NCBI RefSeq assembly: GCF_024626525.1
Contig: NZ_JANJGU010000003.1
Span: forward strand, 217,911 to 281,910
Length of the DNA: 64,000 nucleotides
From: Lederbergia panacisoli
GTDB taxonomy: Bacteria > Bacillota > Bacilli > Bacillales > Bacillaceae_C
Direction of reading: 5' to 3'
Part shown: in pieces, positions 1-8,991 of the stretch
Position numbering within the stretch: position 1 is the first letter of the stretch
Layout: every line of letters starts with the position of its first letter
Position numbers and translations under genes: made by a program
Notes under the pieces: model-generated
Told to the model about the DNA's origin: nothing
Database searches by the model: none
Seen by the model: the letters and a program-made list of their open reading frames with translations, nothing else

Positions 1-295
1 CTTGAAGTCGAAAAAACAAGCAAAGAGGTCACAATGAAAGGTTCAATGTGCCCTTGAAGTCGAAAAAACAAGCAAAGAGGTCACAATGAAAGGTTCAATG
101 TGCCCTTGAAGTCGAAAAAACAAGCAAAGAGGTCACAATGAAAGGTTCAATGTGACCTTGAAGTCGAAAAAACAAGCAAGGAGGTCACATTGAAAGGTTC
201 AATGTGCCCTTGAAGTCGAAAAAACAAGCAAGGAGGTCACATTGAAAGTTCCAACGTGCCCTTGTAGTTGAAAAAACAAACTGGGAATTCACATT
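1..295. repeat. 52-bp tandem repeat array (about 5.5 copies)
   Basis: Units beginning CTTGAAGTCGAAAAAACAAG start at 1, 53, 105, 157, 209 and 261 (the last degenerate), so the period is exactly 52 bp. Each unit holds an inverted repeat; in the 4th and 5th junctions it is perfect, CACATTGAA-AGG-TTCAATGTG, while the others carry one mismatch. The array is cut by the window edge and contains no coding frame. It lies downstream of the minus-strand NERD gene. Function unknown. Confidence 0.9.
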
Positions 296-374
296 AAAAA
301 CTTATTACAACCGCTATGAACAAACATAGTTTAATGATAAATAACACGAAATTCCTGAGTCTAACTTAAAAAAA

Positions 375-1295
375 TCAATTATTTTTATAGGGTGGAAAAA
401 CATAATACGAATACCTACCATGATGACGGACCGTTAAATATTTCATCAGAATTCTTCTGACTGCCTTCTTAGAAATTTGTAAATTACACCACTCCTGCAC
501 AATCTTTTGCTTCGGAAAAAGAATTCTTAAGTCCCCAACGCTTCGCATAATTGCAGATTCGAGCCCCTCAGTGTATCCGCATACCTTACATATCATTTCC
601 TTATCACCAACATTTTTCATAAATGAGCAGTATGATTTACAAGTGACTCCTTTTTTTAGTTGCTTAAATTCAAAATATGGCAGTTTCTTATATGGATTTA
701 CTTTTACATGATCCTTCACTATTTGTTCCGCTAATTTAAAGTGGTGGTCATTCAGTTTTGATGGTATGGATTTTAGTTGATTCATAAAGCGATTGACTTG
801 CGTTGGATGAACAATAGATTGATGGCGAGGGGCTTCGTATAAGGTAAACTCGGGGTTAATAAAGATGAGGAATTCTTTTACCGGAAAATTAATATCTAGA
901 TCCTGGAGGTAACGCCTGAATAAGGATATGCATCTCGAAACTTGAGTTAGTGGACTTTGTATTTCTTTACCCGTTGCAACCGAATACCATCTTTGCTCCT
1001 TGATAAAATAGTCACCTTCATAATTTTTTACATCGCAGAGGTAAATGTTGTTTTGAAAAAATAGCAGCGTATCAATTTGGAAAAATGTGTTGTTTTTTTC
1101 AAGGAGGATGTCGTTCACTACGAGGAAGTTACCAGGCAGATTACATAATAAAGAGTTGAAATTTTTCTCGCCTTCATTGCCTTTTTCGAGGTTTAAATAA
1201 TGTAGCTTTTCTTTAGGATTCAAAATCATACGGCTATTCAAAATCCTGTATTCCTTTAATTCCAATGGTTCAACAAGATGTTTAATAATAAACAT
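375..1295 (-). CDS. NERD-domain protein with C-terminal Cys-pair zinc-binding region
   Basis: Protein of about 306 residues. The N-terminal half matches the NERD (nuclease-related) domain pattern: a GNEGEKNF-type motif near residue 40, an acidic residue in QIDTLLFF near 78, and the CDVKNYEGDY motif near 90, which supplies the D..K pair expected of a restriction-nuclease-like fold. The C-terminal third has CKSYC and ICKVCGY, a likely zinc ribbon, then a basic helical tail. The chosen start is the second in-frame ATG (MFIIKH), because AAAGGA lies 8 nt upstream of it; the first ATG would overlap that site. It stands alone and is divergent from fadF. NERD proteins are presumed DNA-processing enzymes, but the substrate is unknown. 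Confidence 0.8.
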   Translation of the reverse strand: MFIIKHLVEPLELKEYRILNSRMILNPKEKLHYLNLEKGNEGEKNFNSLLCNLPGNFLVVNDILLEKNNTFFQIDTLLFFQNNIYLCDVKNYEGDYFIKEQRWYSVATGKEIQSPLTQVSRCISLFRRYLQDLDINFPVKEFLIFINPEFTLYEAPRHQSIVHPTQVNRFMNQLKSIPSKLNDHHFKLAEQIVKDHVKVNPYKKLPYFEFKQLKKGVTCKSYCSFMKNVGDKEMICKVCGYTEGLESAIMRSVGDLRILFPKQKIVQEWCNLQISKKAVRRILMKYLTVRHHGRYSYYVFPPYKNN

Positions 1296-1430
1296 AATCC
1301 ACATCCTTTATTAAAAAGTGCTTTCAATACAATAATAGGAAAGATTATCTACTTATTCAAGCGGCACAGAAAGTTCTAGGATATTTCCTTTAACTTTTAT
1401 CATAGTAATCTATTAAGAGGATTTTTTATC

Positions 1431-1458
1431 TTGACTGAATGCTCATTCACTATATAAT
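1431..1458 (+). promoter_or_regulatory. fadF promoter overlapped by a FadR-like operator
   Basis: A SigA-type promoter has -35 TTGACT at 1431-1436 and -10 TATAAT at 1453-1458 with a 16-nt spacer. A perfect palindrome TGAATG-CT-CATTCA (1436-1449) fills the spacer. It resembles the TGAATGA...TCATTCA operator of the Bacillus fatty-acid repressor FadR. Inference: repression of the fad gene when long-chain acyl-CoA is absent. Confidence 0.7.
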
Positions 1459-1503
1459 TGAAGGTAATAAAAGTTCGGAAAAAGCCAGAAGGGAGTGCGG
1501 ACT

Positions 1504-3615
1504 ATGGAAATATTATTTTGGATCAATTGGCTTGCGTTTTTACTTGTAACCGCTTACGCCATTTCTCTATTTGTATATGTCGTTAGAACTCGGATTACGT
1601 ATATTAAACTCGGAAAAAAAGCAGAGTTTGATAATAATGTGAAGGTGCGGCTAAGCAATATTTGGACGAATGTATTTGGCCAGAAAAAACTGTTAAAAGA
1701 TAAAAAGAGCGGTTTGATTCATGTAATGTTTTTTTATGGATTTATCCTTGTTCAATTTGGTGCGATTGATTTCATTTGGAAAGGTCTTGCACCAGGTTCT
1801 CACCTTCCTCTTGGTCCTCTTTACCCAGGTTTTAAATTTTTCCAAGAAATTGTCACTCTCATGATTTTAGTCGCGGTTGTTTGGGCTTTTTACAGGCGTT
1901 ATATTGAAAAATTATCCCGGTTAAAACGTGGATTTTATGCCGGCATTGTTTTGCTTTTTATCGGCGGTCTTATGCTTTCAGTCTTGCTCGGAAACGGTAT
2001 GTCGCTTATATGGCATGAAGAATCTCTCACATGGACAGAGCCAGTTGCAGCGAGTATTGCCGCTCTTTTCGCTTGGATGGGACCGGTAACCGCGGCTGTT
2101 GTATTTTATATTTCCTGGTGGATCCATTTACTTCTTTTACTCGCCTTTTTGGTGTATGTCCCACAATCAAAGCATGCTCATTTAATTGCGGGTCCCGCCA
2201 ATGTGTATATGGAACCGCTTGATGGTGGCAAGAAACTAGCGCCGATTGATTTTGAAGACGAAACACAGGAAAGCTACGGTGTTGGGAAGATTAATGAATT
2301 TACCAATCTCCAGCTTGTCGATTTATATGCGTGTGTAGAATGTGGTCGCTGTACAAATATGTGCCCTGCTTCAGGAACGGGAAAAATGCTCTCTCCTATG
2401 CATATTATGACAAAATTGCGCGATCACCTCACAAACTATGGTGCAGCTGTCACGCAAAAACAACCGTGGGTTCCAACTTTTGCCTTTGCCGGAACGGTCG
2501 GGAACCAACTTGCAAAAGCTGCTAAAGGTCAAGGCGTGGAAGAAGCCGCTGCTGCCGTAAACTATGAACCTAGCATGATCGGCGAAATCATCACGGAAGA
2601 AGAATTATGGGCTTGTACGACATGCCGCAATTGTGAAGACCAATGCCCGGTTATGAATAAACATGTTAGTCACATTATTGATATGCGTCGTTATCTTGTT
2701 CTGACAGAAGGGAAAATGGATCCCGACGCACAGCGCGCGATGCAAAACATAGAAAGACAGGGAAATCCATGGGGGCTCAACCGGAAGGAAAAAGAAAACT
2801 GGCGTGATGTGCGCGAGGATGTATTTGTTCCGACTGTAAAAGAATTGAAAAAAGCAAAAGAGGACTTCGAATATTTATTTTGGGTCGGGTCAATGGGTGC
2901 ATTTGATAATCGCAGTCAAAAAATCGCACTATCCTTTGCGAAGCTGTTAAATGAAGCAGGCGTTTCATTTGCCATTCTCGGTAATAAAGAAAAAAATTCT
3001 GGTGATACGCCGCGCCGCCTTGGAAATGAATTTTTATTCCAAGAACTTGCAACTGCTAATATTGCGGAGTTTGAGAAAAATGACGTGAAGAAAATCGTAA
3101 CGATCGACCCGCACGCATATAATATTTTTAAAAATGAGTATCCCGATTTTGGATTCAAAGCGGAAGTGTATCATCATACCGAGCTTCTTGACCAATTAGT
3201 AAAAGAAGGGCGTTTGCAGCCGCGACATGCGGTCAATGAAAAAATAACCTTCCATGACTCATGCTATTTAGGACGGTATAACGAAGTGTATGATCCACCG
3301 AGAGAAATCCTGAAATCCATCCCCGGGGTGACGCTTGTGGAAATCGAGCGCAACCGTGAAAATGCGATGTGCTGCGGAGCGGGCGGAGGATTGATGTGGA
3401 TGGAAGAGGATGCAGATAAGCGTGTGAATGTGGCAAGAACAGAACAAGCCCTTGCCGTTAATCCATCGATCATCAGCTCTGGATGCCCATATTGTTTGAC
3501 GATGCTTTCTGATGGGACGAAAGCGAAGGAAGTAGAGGACACGATAAAAACGTATGATGTAGCAGAATTACTGGAAAAAGCAATTTTTGGAGAAGAAGCA
3601 GAACTAGTTTCATAG
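1504..3615 (+). CDS. fadF: FadF-type membrane iron-sulfur oxidoreductase (heterodisulfide-reductase-like)
   Basis: 703 residues. The N-terminal part has several membrane helices of the nitrate-reductase gamma/NarI type (the first about residues 3-27). Two ferredoxin-type cluster motifs follow: CVECGRCTNMCP near 277 and CTTCRNCEDQCP near 370. The C-terminal part has two CCG cysteine-rich domains (CYLGRYN near 586, CCGAGGG near 622, SSGCPYC near 660). The B. subtilis homolog is ywjF/fadF. It is believed to pass electrons from acyl-CoA dehydrogenase/ETF to the quinone pool during beta-oxidation. Start taken at ATG 1504, eight bases after GGGAG, rather than the upstream GTG. A FadR-like operator sits in the promoter. 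Position next to acyl-CoA genes supports the role. Confidence 0.9.
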   Translation: MEILFWINWLAFLLVTAYAISLFVYVVRTRITYIKLGKKAEFDNNVKVRLSNIWTNVFGQKKLLKDKKSGLIHVMFFYGFILVQFGAIDFIWKGLAPGSHLPLGPLYPGFKFFQEIVTLMILVAVVWAFYRRYIEKLSRLKRGFYAGIVLLFIGGLMLSVLLGNGMSLIWHEESLTWTEPVAASIAALFAWMGPVTAAVVFYISWWIHLLLLLAFLVYVPQSKHAHLIAGPANVYMEPLDGGKKLAPIDFEDETQESYGVGKINEFTNLQLVDLYACVECGRCTNMCPASGTGKMLSPMHIMTKLRDHLTNYGAAVTQKQPWVPTFAFAGTVGNQLAKAAKGQGVEEAAAAVNYEPSMIGEIITEEELWACTTCRNCEDQCPVMNKHVSHIIDMRRYLVLTEGKMDPDAQRAMQNIERQGNPWGLNRKEKENWRDVREDVFVPTVKELKKAKEDFEYLFWVGSMGAFDNRSQKIALSFAKLLNEAGVSFAILGNKEKNSGDTPRRLGNEFLFQELATANIAEFEKNDVKKIVTIDPHAYNIFKNEYPDFGFKAEVYHHTELLDQLVKEGRLQPRHAVNEKITFHDSCYLGRYNEVYDPPREILKSIPGVTLVEIERNRENAMCCGAGGGLMWMEEDADKRVNVARTEQALAVNPSIISSGCPYCLTMLSDGTKAKEVEDTIKTYDVAELLEKAIFGEEAELVS

Positions 3616-3617
3616 CA

Positions 3618-3651
3618 CATAAGCGCTTCAATTTTATTTGAAGCGCTTATG
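3618..3651 (+). terminator. Strong hairpin after fadF
   Basis: A perfect 13-bp inverted repeat, CATAAGCGCTTCA / TGAAGCGCTTATG, separated by 8 nt lies just after the fadF stop. No T-run follows on the + strand, so it is either a poor intrinsic terminator or an mRNA-stabilising hairpin. Confidence 0.55.
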
Positions 3652-3665
3652 TTAAAAATGTAAAT

Positions 3666-3679
3666 TGAGCGAGCGTTCA
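3666..3679 (+). promoter_or_regulatory. Imperfect TetR/FadR-like operator upstream of mmgA
   Basis: TGAGCG-AG-CGTTCA is an inverted repeat with one mismatch and the same layout (6-2-6) as the operator in the fadF promoter. It could bind FadR or the TetR-family regulator encoded at 8336. Inference only. Confidence 0.4.
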
Positions 3680-3690
3680 GTCGAAAGGAT

Positions 3691-3704
3691 TGTAAGCGTT
3701 TACC
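3691..3704 (+). promoter_or_regulatory. cre site (CcpA binding) upstream of mmgA
   Basis: TGTAAGCGTTTACC fits the catabolite-responsive element consensus TGWAANCGNTNWCA except at the last base. It lies 27 nt before the mmgA start, a position suited to roadblock repression by CcpA when preferred sugars are present. The mmg genes of B. subtilis are also under catabolite repression. Confidence 0.6.
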
Positions 3705-3730
3705 ATTTTTTTTAAAAAGGAGAATGATCC

Positions 3731-4927
3731 ATGCCGAAAACAGTCATTCTAGCTGGTGCACGTACCCCTTTTGGGAAACTTGGAGGAGCTCTTAGTTCAT
3801 TAACTGCTTCTGAACTTGGGGGTATTGCTGTAAAAGAAGCGTTGATGAGAGCGGATATTCAGCCAGAGGAGGTACAGGAAGTTATATTAGGGACAGTTTT
3901 ACAAGGTGGACAGGGACAACTGCCATCACGACAGGCTGCCCGAAACGCTGGAATCCCTTGGAATGTCAAAACAGAAACAATCAATAAAGTATGTGCCTCT
4001 GGAATGAGGGCAGTTACACTTGCCGACCAAATCATTCGTTTAGGGGACGAAGAGCTAATCGTAGCAGGCGGAATGGAATCAATGTCCAATGCCCCTTATA
4101 TGTTGCAGAACGCAAGATGGGGCTACAAAATGGGCGATGCGGCATTAGTCGACTTACTTACTCATGATGGTCTCACTTGTTCGTTCGCTGGGGTCCACAT
4201 GGGAACGTACGGAAATCAAACCGCAAGAGAGTTCGAGATTACGAGAGAAGAACAAGATGAATGGGCTTTTAGAAGCCATGAAAGAGCAGTAAAAGCGATG
4301 GAGTCTGGGAAGCTAGCAGAGGAAATCGTCGACATCCTAATTCCACAAAGAAAAGGCGATCCGATCGTTATAAAAGATGACGAGGCACCGCGTAAGGACA
4401 CGACATTAGAAAAATTAGCAAAGCTAAAACCTGTTTTCGGTAATGATGGAACGATTACTGCAGGGAATGCCCCTGGAGTTAATGACGGTGCGGCTGCACT
4501 CGTATTAATGAGTGATGAACGTGCCCAAAAAGAAGGGAAGCAGCCACTTGCCTATATTCTTGGGACTGCGGAAATAGCGGTAGAAGCAAAGGATTTTCCG
4601 CAAACACCCGGACTTGTCATCAATGAACTTTTAAAAAGATGCGGAAAAACAATTGCGGAAATTGATCTTTTTGAAATCAATGAAGCCTTTGCAGCTGTTG
4701 CCCTTACGAGTAATAAAATCGCAGGTCTCCCCCCTGAAAAGGTGAATGTGAACGGCGGGGCGGTCGCACTTGGGCATCCAATCGGAGCAAGTGGAGCGAG
4801 AATTATTTTAACATTAGCATATGAATTGAGAAGACGCGGCGGCGGTCTCGGTATCGCATCGATTTGTTCAGGAGGGGGTCAAGGTGATGCCATCTTAATC
4901 GAAGTGCCAAAGGCGGTGGAGTCTTAA
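3731..4927 (+). CDS. mmgA: Acetyl-CoA acetyltransferase (thiolase)
   Basis: 398 residues, the normal length for a thiolase II. The nucleophilic cysteine lies in [10 protein letters not shown] near residue 88. The C-terminal catalytic motifs are [15 protein letters not shown] near 341-355 and CSGGGQGDA near 379. It splits acetoacetyl-CoA (or longer 3-ketoacyl-CoA) to acetyl-CoA, or runs in reverse. RBS AAAAAGGAG precedes ATG. One base separates its stop from the next gene, so the two are translated together. A cre site and a possible TetR-type operator lie upstream. The B. subtilis mmgA product is the close functional match; long-chain thiolase activity cannot be excluded. Confidence 0.92.
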   Translation: MPKTVILAGARTPFGKLGGALSSLTASELGGIAVKEALMRADIQPEEVQEVILGTVLQGGQGQLPSRQAARNAGIPWNVKTETINKVCASGMRAVTLADQIIRLGDEELIVAGGMESMSNAPYMLQNARWGYKMGDAALVDLLTHDGLTCSFAGVHMGTYGNQTAREFEITREEQDEWAFRSHERAVKAMESGKLAEEIVDILIPQRKGDPIVIKDDEAPRKDTTLEKLAKLKPVFGNDGTITAGNAPGVNDGAAALVLMSDERAQKEGKQPLAYILGTAEIAVEAKDFPQTPGLVINELLKRCGKTIAEIDLFEINEAFAAVALTSNKIAGLPPEKVNVNGGAVALGHPIGASGARIILTLAYELRRRGGGLGIASICSGGGQGDAILIEVPKAVES

Positions 4928-4928
4928 T

Positions 4929-5780
4929 ATGGATATCAAAACAGTAATGGTCGTTGGTGCGGGGCAAATGGGTTCAGGGATTGCCCATGTATGTGCAGCT
5001 GCTGGATATAACGTATTTTTGAATGACTTATCAGTAGCTCTAGTTGAAAAAGGTCTTGACGGAATTGAGAGAAATCTAAATCGGCAAGTAGCGAAAGAAA
5101 GGATGACAGAATTAGAGAAAGCTAACTCGATGGAAAGGCTAAGTCCTTCCATTGATTTAAACGATGCGGAAAACATAGATATCGTCATTGAAGCTGCAAC
5201 CGAAAATATGGAAATAAAAAAGTCCATTTTCACTAAGTTGGACGAAATTGCACCGCAACACGCGATTCTTGCCTCCAATACGTCCTCACTTCCGATTACG
5301 GAAATCGCGGCAGCTACAACTCGACCGGAAAAAGTCATTGGCATGCATTTTATGAACCCAGTTCCGGTTATGAAACTAGTAGAAATTATCCGCGGACTTG
5401 CGACGGAGGATCATGTATATGAAACGGTTGAAAAAATGGCGAAAACGCTAGGCAAAGTTCCGATCGAAGTCAATGACTTTCCAGGTTTCGTTTCAAATCG
5501 TGTCCTCATGCCTATGATCAATGAGGCGATCTATACTCTTTATGAAGGTGTAGCAACAAAAGAAGCGATTGATGAAGTCATGAAGCTCGGGATGAACCAT
5601 CCGATGGGACCACTTACACTTGCTGATTTTATCGGCTTAGATACTTGCCTCTATATTATGGAAACCTTGCACAAAGGCTTTGGCGACGATAAATATCGTC
5701 CGTGTCCACTTTTAAGAAAATACGTAAAGGCAGGTTGGCTTGGTAAAAAAACTGGGCGGGGTTTTTACGAATACGGCTAA
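4929..5780 (+). CDS. mmgB: 3-hydroxybutyryl-CoA dehydrogenase
   Basis: 283 residues with an N-terminal NAD(P)-binding Rossmann motif VGAGQMGSGIAH (about 8-19). The 3-hydroxyacyl-CoA dehydrogenase signature spans VNDFPGFVSNRVLMP, and the C-terminal dimerisation domain contains MNHPMGPLTLADFIGLD. It oxidises (S)-3-hydroxybutyryl-CoA to acetoacetyl-CoA, the substrate of the thiolase encoded immediately upstream. The start ATG is 1 nt beyond the mmgA stop. The length fits the monofunctional short-chain enzyme rather than a hydratase fusion. No enoyl-CoA hydratase is present in this cluster, so that step must be encoded elsewhere. Confidence 0.93.
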   Translation: MDIKTVMVVGAGQMGSGIAHVCAAAGYNVFLNDLSVALVEKGLDGIERNLNRQVAKERMTELEKANSMERLSPSIDLNDAENIDIVIEAATENMEIKKSIFTKLDEIAPQHAILASNTSSLPITEIAAATTRPEKVIGMHFMNPVPVMKLVEIIRGLATEDHVYETVEKMAKTLGKVPIEVNDFPGFVSNRVLMPMINEAIYTLYEGVATKEAIDEVMKLGMNHPMGPLTLADFIGLDTCLYIMETLHKGFGDDKYRPCPLLRKYVKAGWLGKKTGRGFYEYG

Positions 5781-5803
5781 TTCCTTATTCAAGGAGGTCT
5801 ACA

Positions 5804-6940
5804 ATGAGATTTCAATTTACTGAAGAGCAGCTAATGATGAGGAATATGGTTCGTGATTTTGCAGAAAAAGAAATTGCTCCTTATGTGGAAAAAATGGAGA
5901 CAGGTGAATTTCCACGTAAGGTTTTGAAGAAGATGGGGCCTCTTGGATTAATGGGAATCACCATACCTGAAAAATATGGCGGTTCGGAAATGGACTTTAC
6001 CTCCTATATTATCGCCATTCATGAAATATCAAAGATTAGTGCAACGCTTGGAGTAATTTTATCCGTCCACACGTCAGTCGGTACAAACCCGATCGTTTAC
6101 TTTGGAACAGAGGAACAAAAACAAAGATATGTAACAAAACTTGCGAGCGGAGAATATTTAGGTGCTTTTTCCCTAACAGAACCTAATGCAGGATCCGATG
6201 CCGCGAATATAAAAACGCGTGCAACCCGAGTCGATGAGTACTATAAGTTAAATGGAACAAAAGCCTTTGTTTCGAATGGCGGCGAAGCTGATACTTATAT
6301 TGTGTTTGCGGTAACAGATCCTGGCGCAGGAAGTAGAGGAATATCGGCGTTTATCGTGGAAAAGAATACACCCGGATTAATAATCGGGAAAGACGAGAAA
6401 AAAATGGGTCTCCACGGTTCGAGAACGGTTCAATTAACGTTTGAGGATGCGCTCGTTCCGATTACAAACATACTTGGTAAAGAAGGAGAAGGCTTTAAAA
6501 TTGCCCTTTCCAATTTAAATATTGGCCGGATTGGCATCGCTGCTCAAGCCCTCGGGATTGCAGAAGCGGCATTTGATGCAGCGGTAAAATATGCTGGCGA
6601 ACGTAAACAATTCGGAAAGCCGATCCGAGAGCAGCAAGGAATCGCCTTTAAGCTCTCCAATATGGCGACAGCTGTTGAAAGTTCACGCCTACTTGTATAC
6701 CAGGCAGCCGACTTGTGGGGAAGAGGTGTTCCATGTGGGAAAGAAGCTTCAATGGCCAAACTATTCGCATCAAAAACAGTAGTAGAAGTGGCAACAGAAG
6801 CCATACAAGTATTTGGCGGGTACGGCTATACAGAGGACTACTCGGTCGAACGCTATTTCCGCGATGCCAAAATCACCGAAATTTACGAAGGTACAAGCGA
6901 AATCCAGCGTATCGTCATCGCTAAACATCTACTAAAATAG
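5804..6940 (+). CDS. Acyl-CoA dehydrogenase (short-chain type)
   Basis: 378 residues, full length for the FAD-dependent acyl-CoA dehydrogenase family. Visible signatures are GAFSLTEPNAGSDAANIKT (FAD/substrate region, about 122-140), the RKQFGKPI motif of the C-terminal helical domain, and IYEGTSEIQR near the end, which contains the usual catalytic glutamate. It forms the enoyl-CoA and hands electrons to ETF, probably then to FadF. RBS AAGGAGG. It is likely co-transcribed with mmgAB and resembles mmgC in position. It is paralogous to the gene at 7173; substrate (butyryl-, isobutyryl- or methylbutyryl-CoA) cannot be decided from sequence. Confidence 0.9.
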   Translation: MRFQFTEEQLMMRNMVRDFAEKEIAPYVEKMETGEFPRKVLKKMGPLGLMGITIPEKYGGSEMDFTSYIIAIHEISKISATLGVILSVHTSVGTNPIVYFGTEEQKQRYVTKLASGEYLGAFSLTEPNAGSDAANIKTRATRVDEYYKLNGTKAFVSNGGEADTYIVFAVTDPGAGSRGISAFIVEKNTPGLIIGKDEKKMGLHGSRTVQLTFEDALVPITNILGKEGEGFKIALSNLNIGRIGIAAQALGIAEAAFDAAVKYAGERKQFGKPIREQQGIAFKLSNMATAVESSRLLVYQAADLWGRGVPCGKEASMAKLFASKTVVEVATEAIQVFGGYGYTEDYSVERYFRDAKITEIYEGTSEIQRIVIAKHLLK

Positions 6941-6965
6941 CATTTGCTAATGGAAAGAGCAGAAT

Positions 6966-7126
6966 TTCATCAATTAACTAGAAAGTTCCATCAATCCTAA
7001 TCGGCATTTCACCAATAAACAAGAAAGTCACACCAATTCAGCTCGGAGTTTCACCAATAAACAAGAAAGTCTCATCAATTCAACTTAGAATCCAACCAAT
7101 AAACAAGAACAGTTCACCAATTCAAT
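6966..7126. repeat. 21-bp tandem repeat between the two acyl-CoA dehydrogenases
   Basis: The core [AC]CAAT preceded by TTCA or similar recurs with its anchor base at 6969, 6990, 7011, 7032, 7053, 7074, 7095 and 7116, an exact 21-bp period over eight copies. Even and odd copies differ (AAACAAGAAAG versus TCAGCTCGGAG-type tails), giving a 42-bp super-period. It fills most of the 232-bp gap inside an otherwise tight cluster. No function known. Confidence 0.85.
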
Positions 7127-7172
7127 TTCCAAGTTTCCAAAATGAAAGTCCTGCAATCGAGGAGGGGAAAAG

Positions 7173-8312
7173 ATGAATTTTCGACTAAGTGAAGAGCATG
7201 AAATGATTCGGAAGATGGTTCGGGATTTTGCTGAAAACGAAGTAGCGCCGACCGCAGCGGAAAGAGATGAAGAAGAACGTTTTGATATGGATCTATTTGA
7301 AAAAATGGCGGAGCTTGGATTGACGGGGATTCCTTGGCCGGAGGAATATGGGGGAATTGGGAGTGATTATTTGGCATATTGTATCTCAGTTGAAGAGCTT
7401 TCAAGAGTCTGCGCATCTACAGGCGTGACACTTTCCGCCCACACATCCCTTGCTGGCTGGCCCTTATATAAATTTGGAACGGAAGAACAGAAACAGAAAT
7501 ACTTGAGGCCAATGGCAGAAGGGACAAAAATTGGAGCTTACGGTCTCACTGAGCCTGGGTCAGGATCTGACGCGGGCGGAATGAAAACAGCAGCCCGCCT
7601 TGACGGCAACCATTATATATTAAATGGATCGAAAATCTTCATCACAAATGGCGGTATTGCAGACATTTATATTGTTTTCGCCTTAACGAATCCGAATGAT
7701 AAACGGAGTACGACTGCCTTTATCATTGAAAAGGATTTCGAAGGCTTCTCTGTCGGAAAAAAAGAGAAGAAGCTAGGCATTCGTTCATCTCCAACTACAG
7801 AAATTATTTTCCAAGACTGCAAGGTCCCTGTCCAAAATGTCCTCGGTGAAGTAGGGCAAGGCTTTAAAATGGCAATGATGACACTGGATGGCGGGAGAAA
7901 TGGAATTGCAGCCCAAGCAGTCGGGATTGCTCAAGGTGCGTTGGATGCAGCGGTCGCCTACGCAAAAGAACGAAAGCAATTCGGAAAACCAATCGTTGAA
8001 AATCAAGGAATCGCCTTCAAGCTTGCAGATATGGCTACATCCATTGAGGCATCCCGCCTTCTCACCTATCAAGCAGCATGGCTGGAATCAGCGGGTCTTC
8101 CATATGGTAAGGAATCCGCTATGTCAAAGCTAATGGCAGGGGATACAGCAATGAAAGTAACGACAGAAGCAGTCCAAATTTTTGGTGGATACGGATATAC
8201 GAAGGACTACCCAGTAGAGCGATACATGCGTGATGCAAAAATCACACAAATCTATGAAGGCACTCAAGAAATCCAGCGACTTGTGATTTCTCGGATGCTG
8301 ACGAGATTGTAA
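7173..8312 (+). CDS. acdA: Acyl-CoA dehydrogenase
   Basis: 379 residues. Family motifs are [19 protein letters not shown] (about 122-140), [16 protein letters not shown] and [10 protein letters not shown] near the C-terminus with the catalytic Glu. It is clearly paralogous to the upstream dehydrogenase and resembles B. subtilis AcdA, which sits in the equivalent place before rpoE. It oxidises a saturated acyl-CoA and passes electrons to ETF. RBS GAGGAGGGG lies just upstream of ATG. It is followed at 23 nt by the TetR regulator and then icmF, suggesting one transcript. Likely substrate is butyryl-CoA, made by IcmF, but this is inferred from context. Confidence 0.9.
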   Translation: MNFRLSEEHEMIRKMVRDFAENEVAPTAAERDEEERFDMDLFEKMAELGLTGIPWPEEYGGIGSDYLAYCISVEELSRVCASTGVTLSAHTSLAGWPLYKFGTEEQKQKYLRPMAEGTKIGAYGLTEPGSGSDAGGMKTAARLDGNHYILNGSKIFITNGGIADIYIVFALTNPNDKRSTTAFIIEKDFEGFSVGKKEKKLGIRSSPTTEIIFQDCKVPVQNVLGEVGQGFKMAMMTLDGGRNGIAAQAVGIAQGALDAAVAYAKERKQFGKPIVENQGIAFKLADMATSIEASRLLTYQAAWLESAGLPYGKESAMSKLMAGDTAMKVTTEAVQIFGGYGYTKDYPVERYMRDAKITQIYEGTQEIQRLVISRMLTRL

Positions 8313-8335
8313 ACCGCATTTCTAAAAGAAAGTAG

Positions 8336-8989
8336 GTGAAAAGGGAAGTGGAGCAAAAACGAGAGGTCCATGCGTCGGTAAAAGATGAAAACCTTATTAA
8401 AAAACGCCGTGACCAAATGATTCATGGTGCAGTCTCCCTTTTTAAAGAAAAGGGGTTCCATCGTACAACGACGAGGGAAATTGCGAAAGCGTCCGGGTTT
8501 AGTATCGGAACTTTATATGAATATATTAGAACGAAAGAAGATGTTCTCTATCTTGTGTGCGACAGTATTTATGATGAAGTGAGTGAACGTTTAAGCAGCA
8601 TCGACCTTGAAAAAGGAACGCTCGAGAGCTTAAAACTTGGCATTAGCCATTATTTTAAATTAATTGACGATATGCAGGACGAGGTGCTCGTCATGTACCA
8701 AGAGGCGAAGGCATTGTCCCATGAAGCGCTTCCCTATGTTTTGAAGAAAGAGCTGGAAATGGTAACGATGTTTGAGCGGTTAATCAATTGCTGTGTGGAA
8801 AATGGTGAGTTGGATATTGGAAAGGACCAGCAACATTTGCTCGCCCATAATATCTTCGTTCAAGGGCAAATGTGGGGCTTCCGCCGCTGGGCTTTTAAAA
8901 AAATATATTCGATCGAGGACTATATTTCACTCCAAATTGACTTACTCTTTTCAGGGGTCCAAGGCTACCAAATGAAACAGGAGGGGTAA
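8336..8989 (+). CDS. TetR-family transcriptional regulator
   Basis: 217 residues from GTG 8336. The N-terminal helix-turn-helix is typical: [42 protein letters not shown] (about 30-72). The C-terminal ligand domain is diverged, as usual. The start is uncertain: GTG 8336 has AAAGTAGG just before it, while GTG 8348 gives a product closer to homologs beginning EQKREV but sits only 2 nt after AAGGG. It lies between acdA and icmF and almost touches icmF, so it probably senses an acyl-CoA and controls this catabolic cluster. The palindromes at 1436 and 3666 are candidate operators for it or for FadR. Confidence 0.85.
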   Translation: MKREVEQKREVHASVKDENLIKKRRDQMIHGAVSLFKEKGFHRTTTREIAKASGFSIGTLYEYIRTKEDVLYLVCDSIYDEVSERLSSIDLEKGTLESLKLGISHYFKLIDDMQDEVLVMYQEAKALSHEALPYVLKKELEMVTMFERLINCCVENGELDIGKDQQHLLAHNIFVQGQMWGFRRWAFKKIYSIEDYISLQIDLLFSGVQGYQMKQEG

Positions 8990-8991
8990 CC

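Noticed and set aside
1-295. Possible CRISPR array
   Set aside because: The whole 52-bp unit is repeated with little variation. There is no alternation of constant repeats and unique spacers, and no cas genes are present. The same applies to the arrays at 25130 and 52150.
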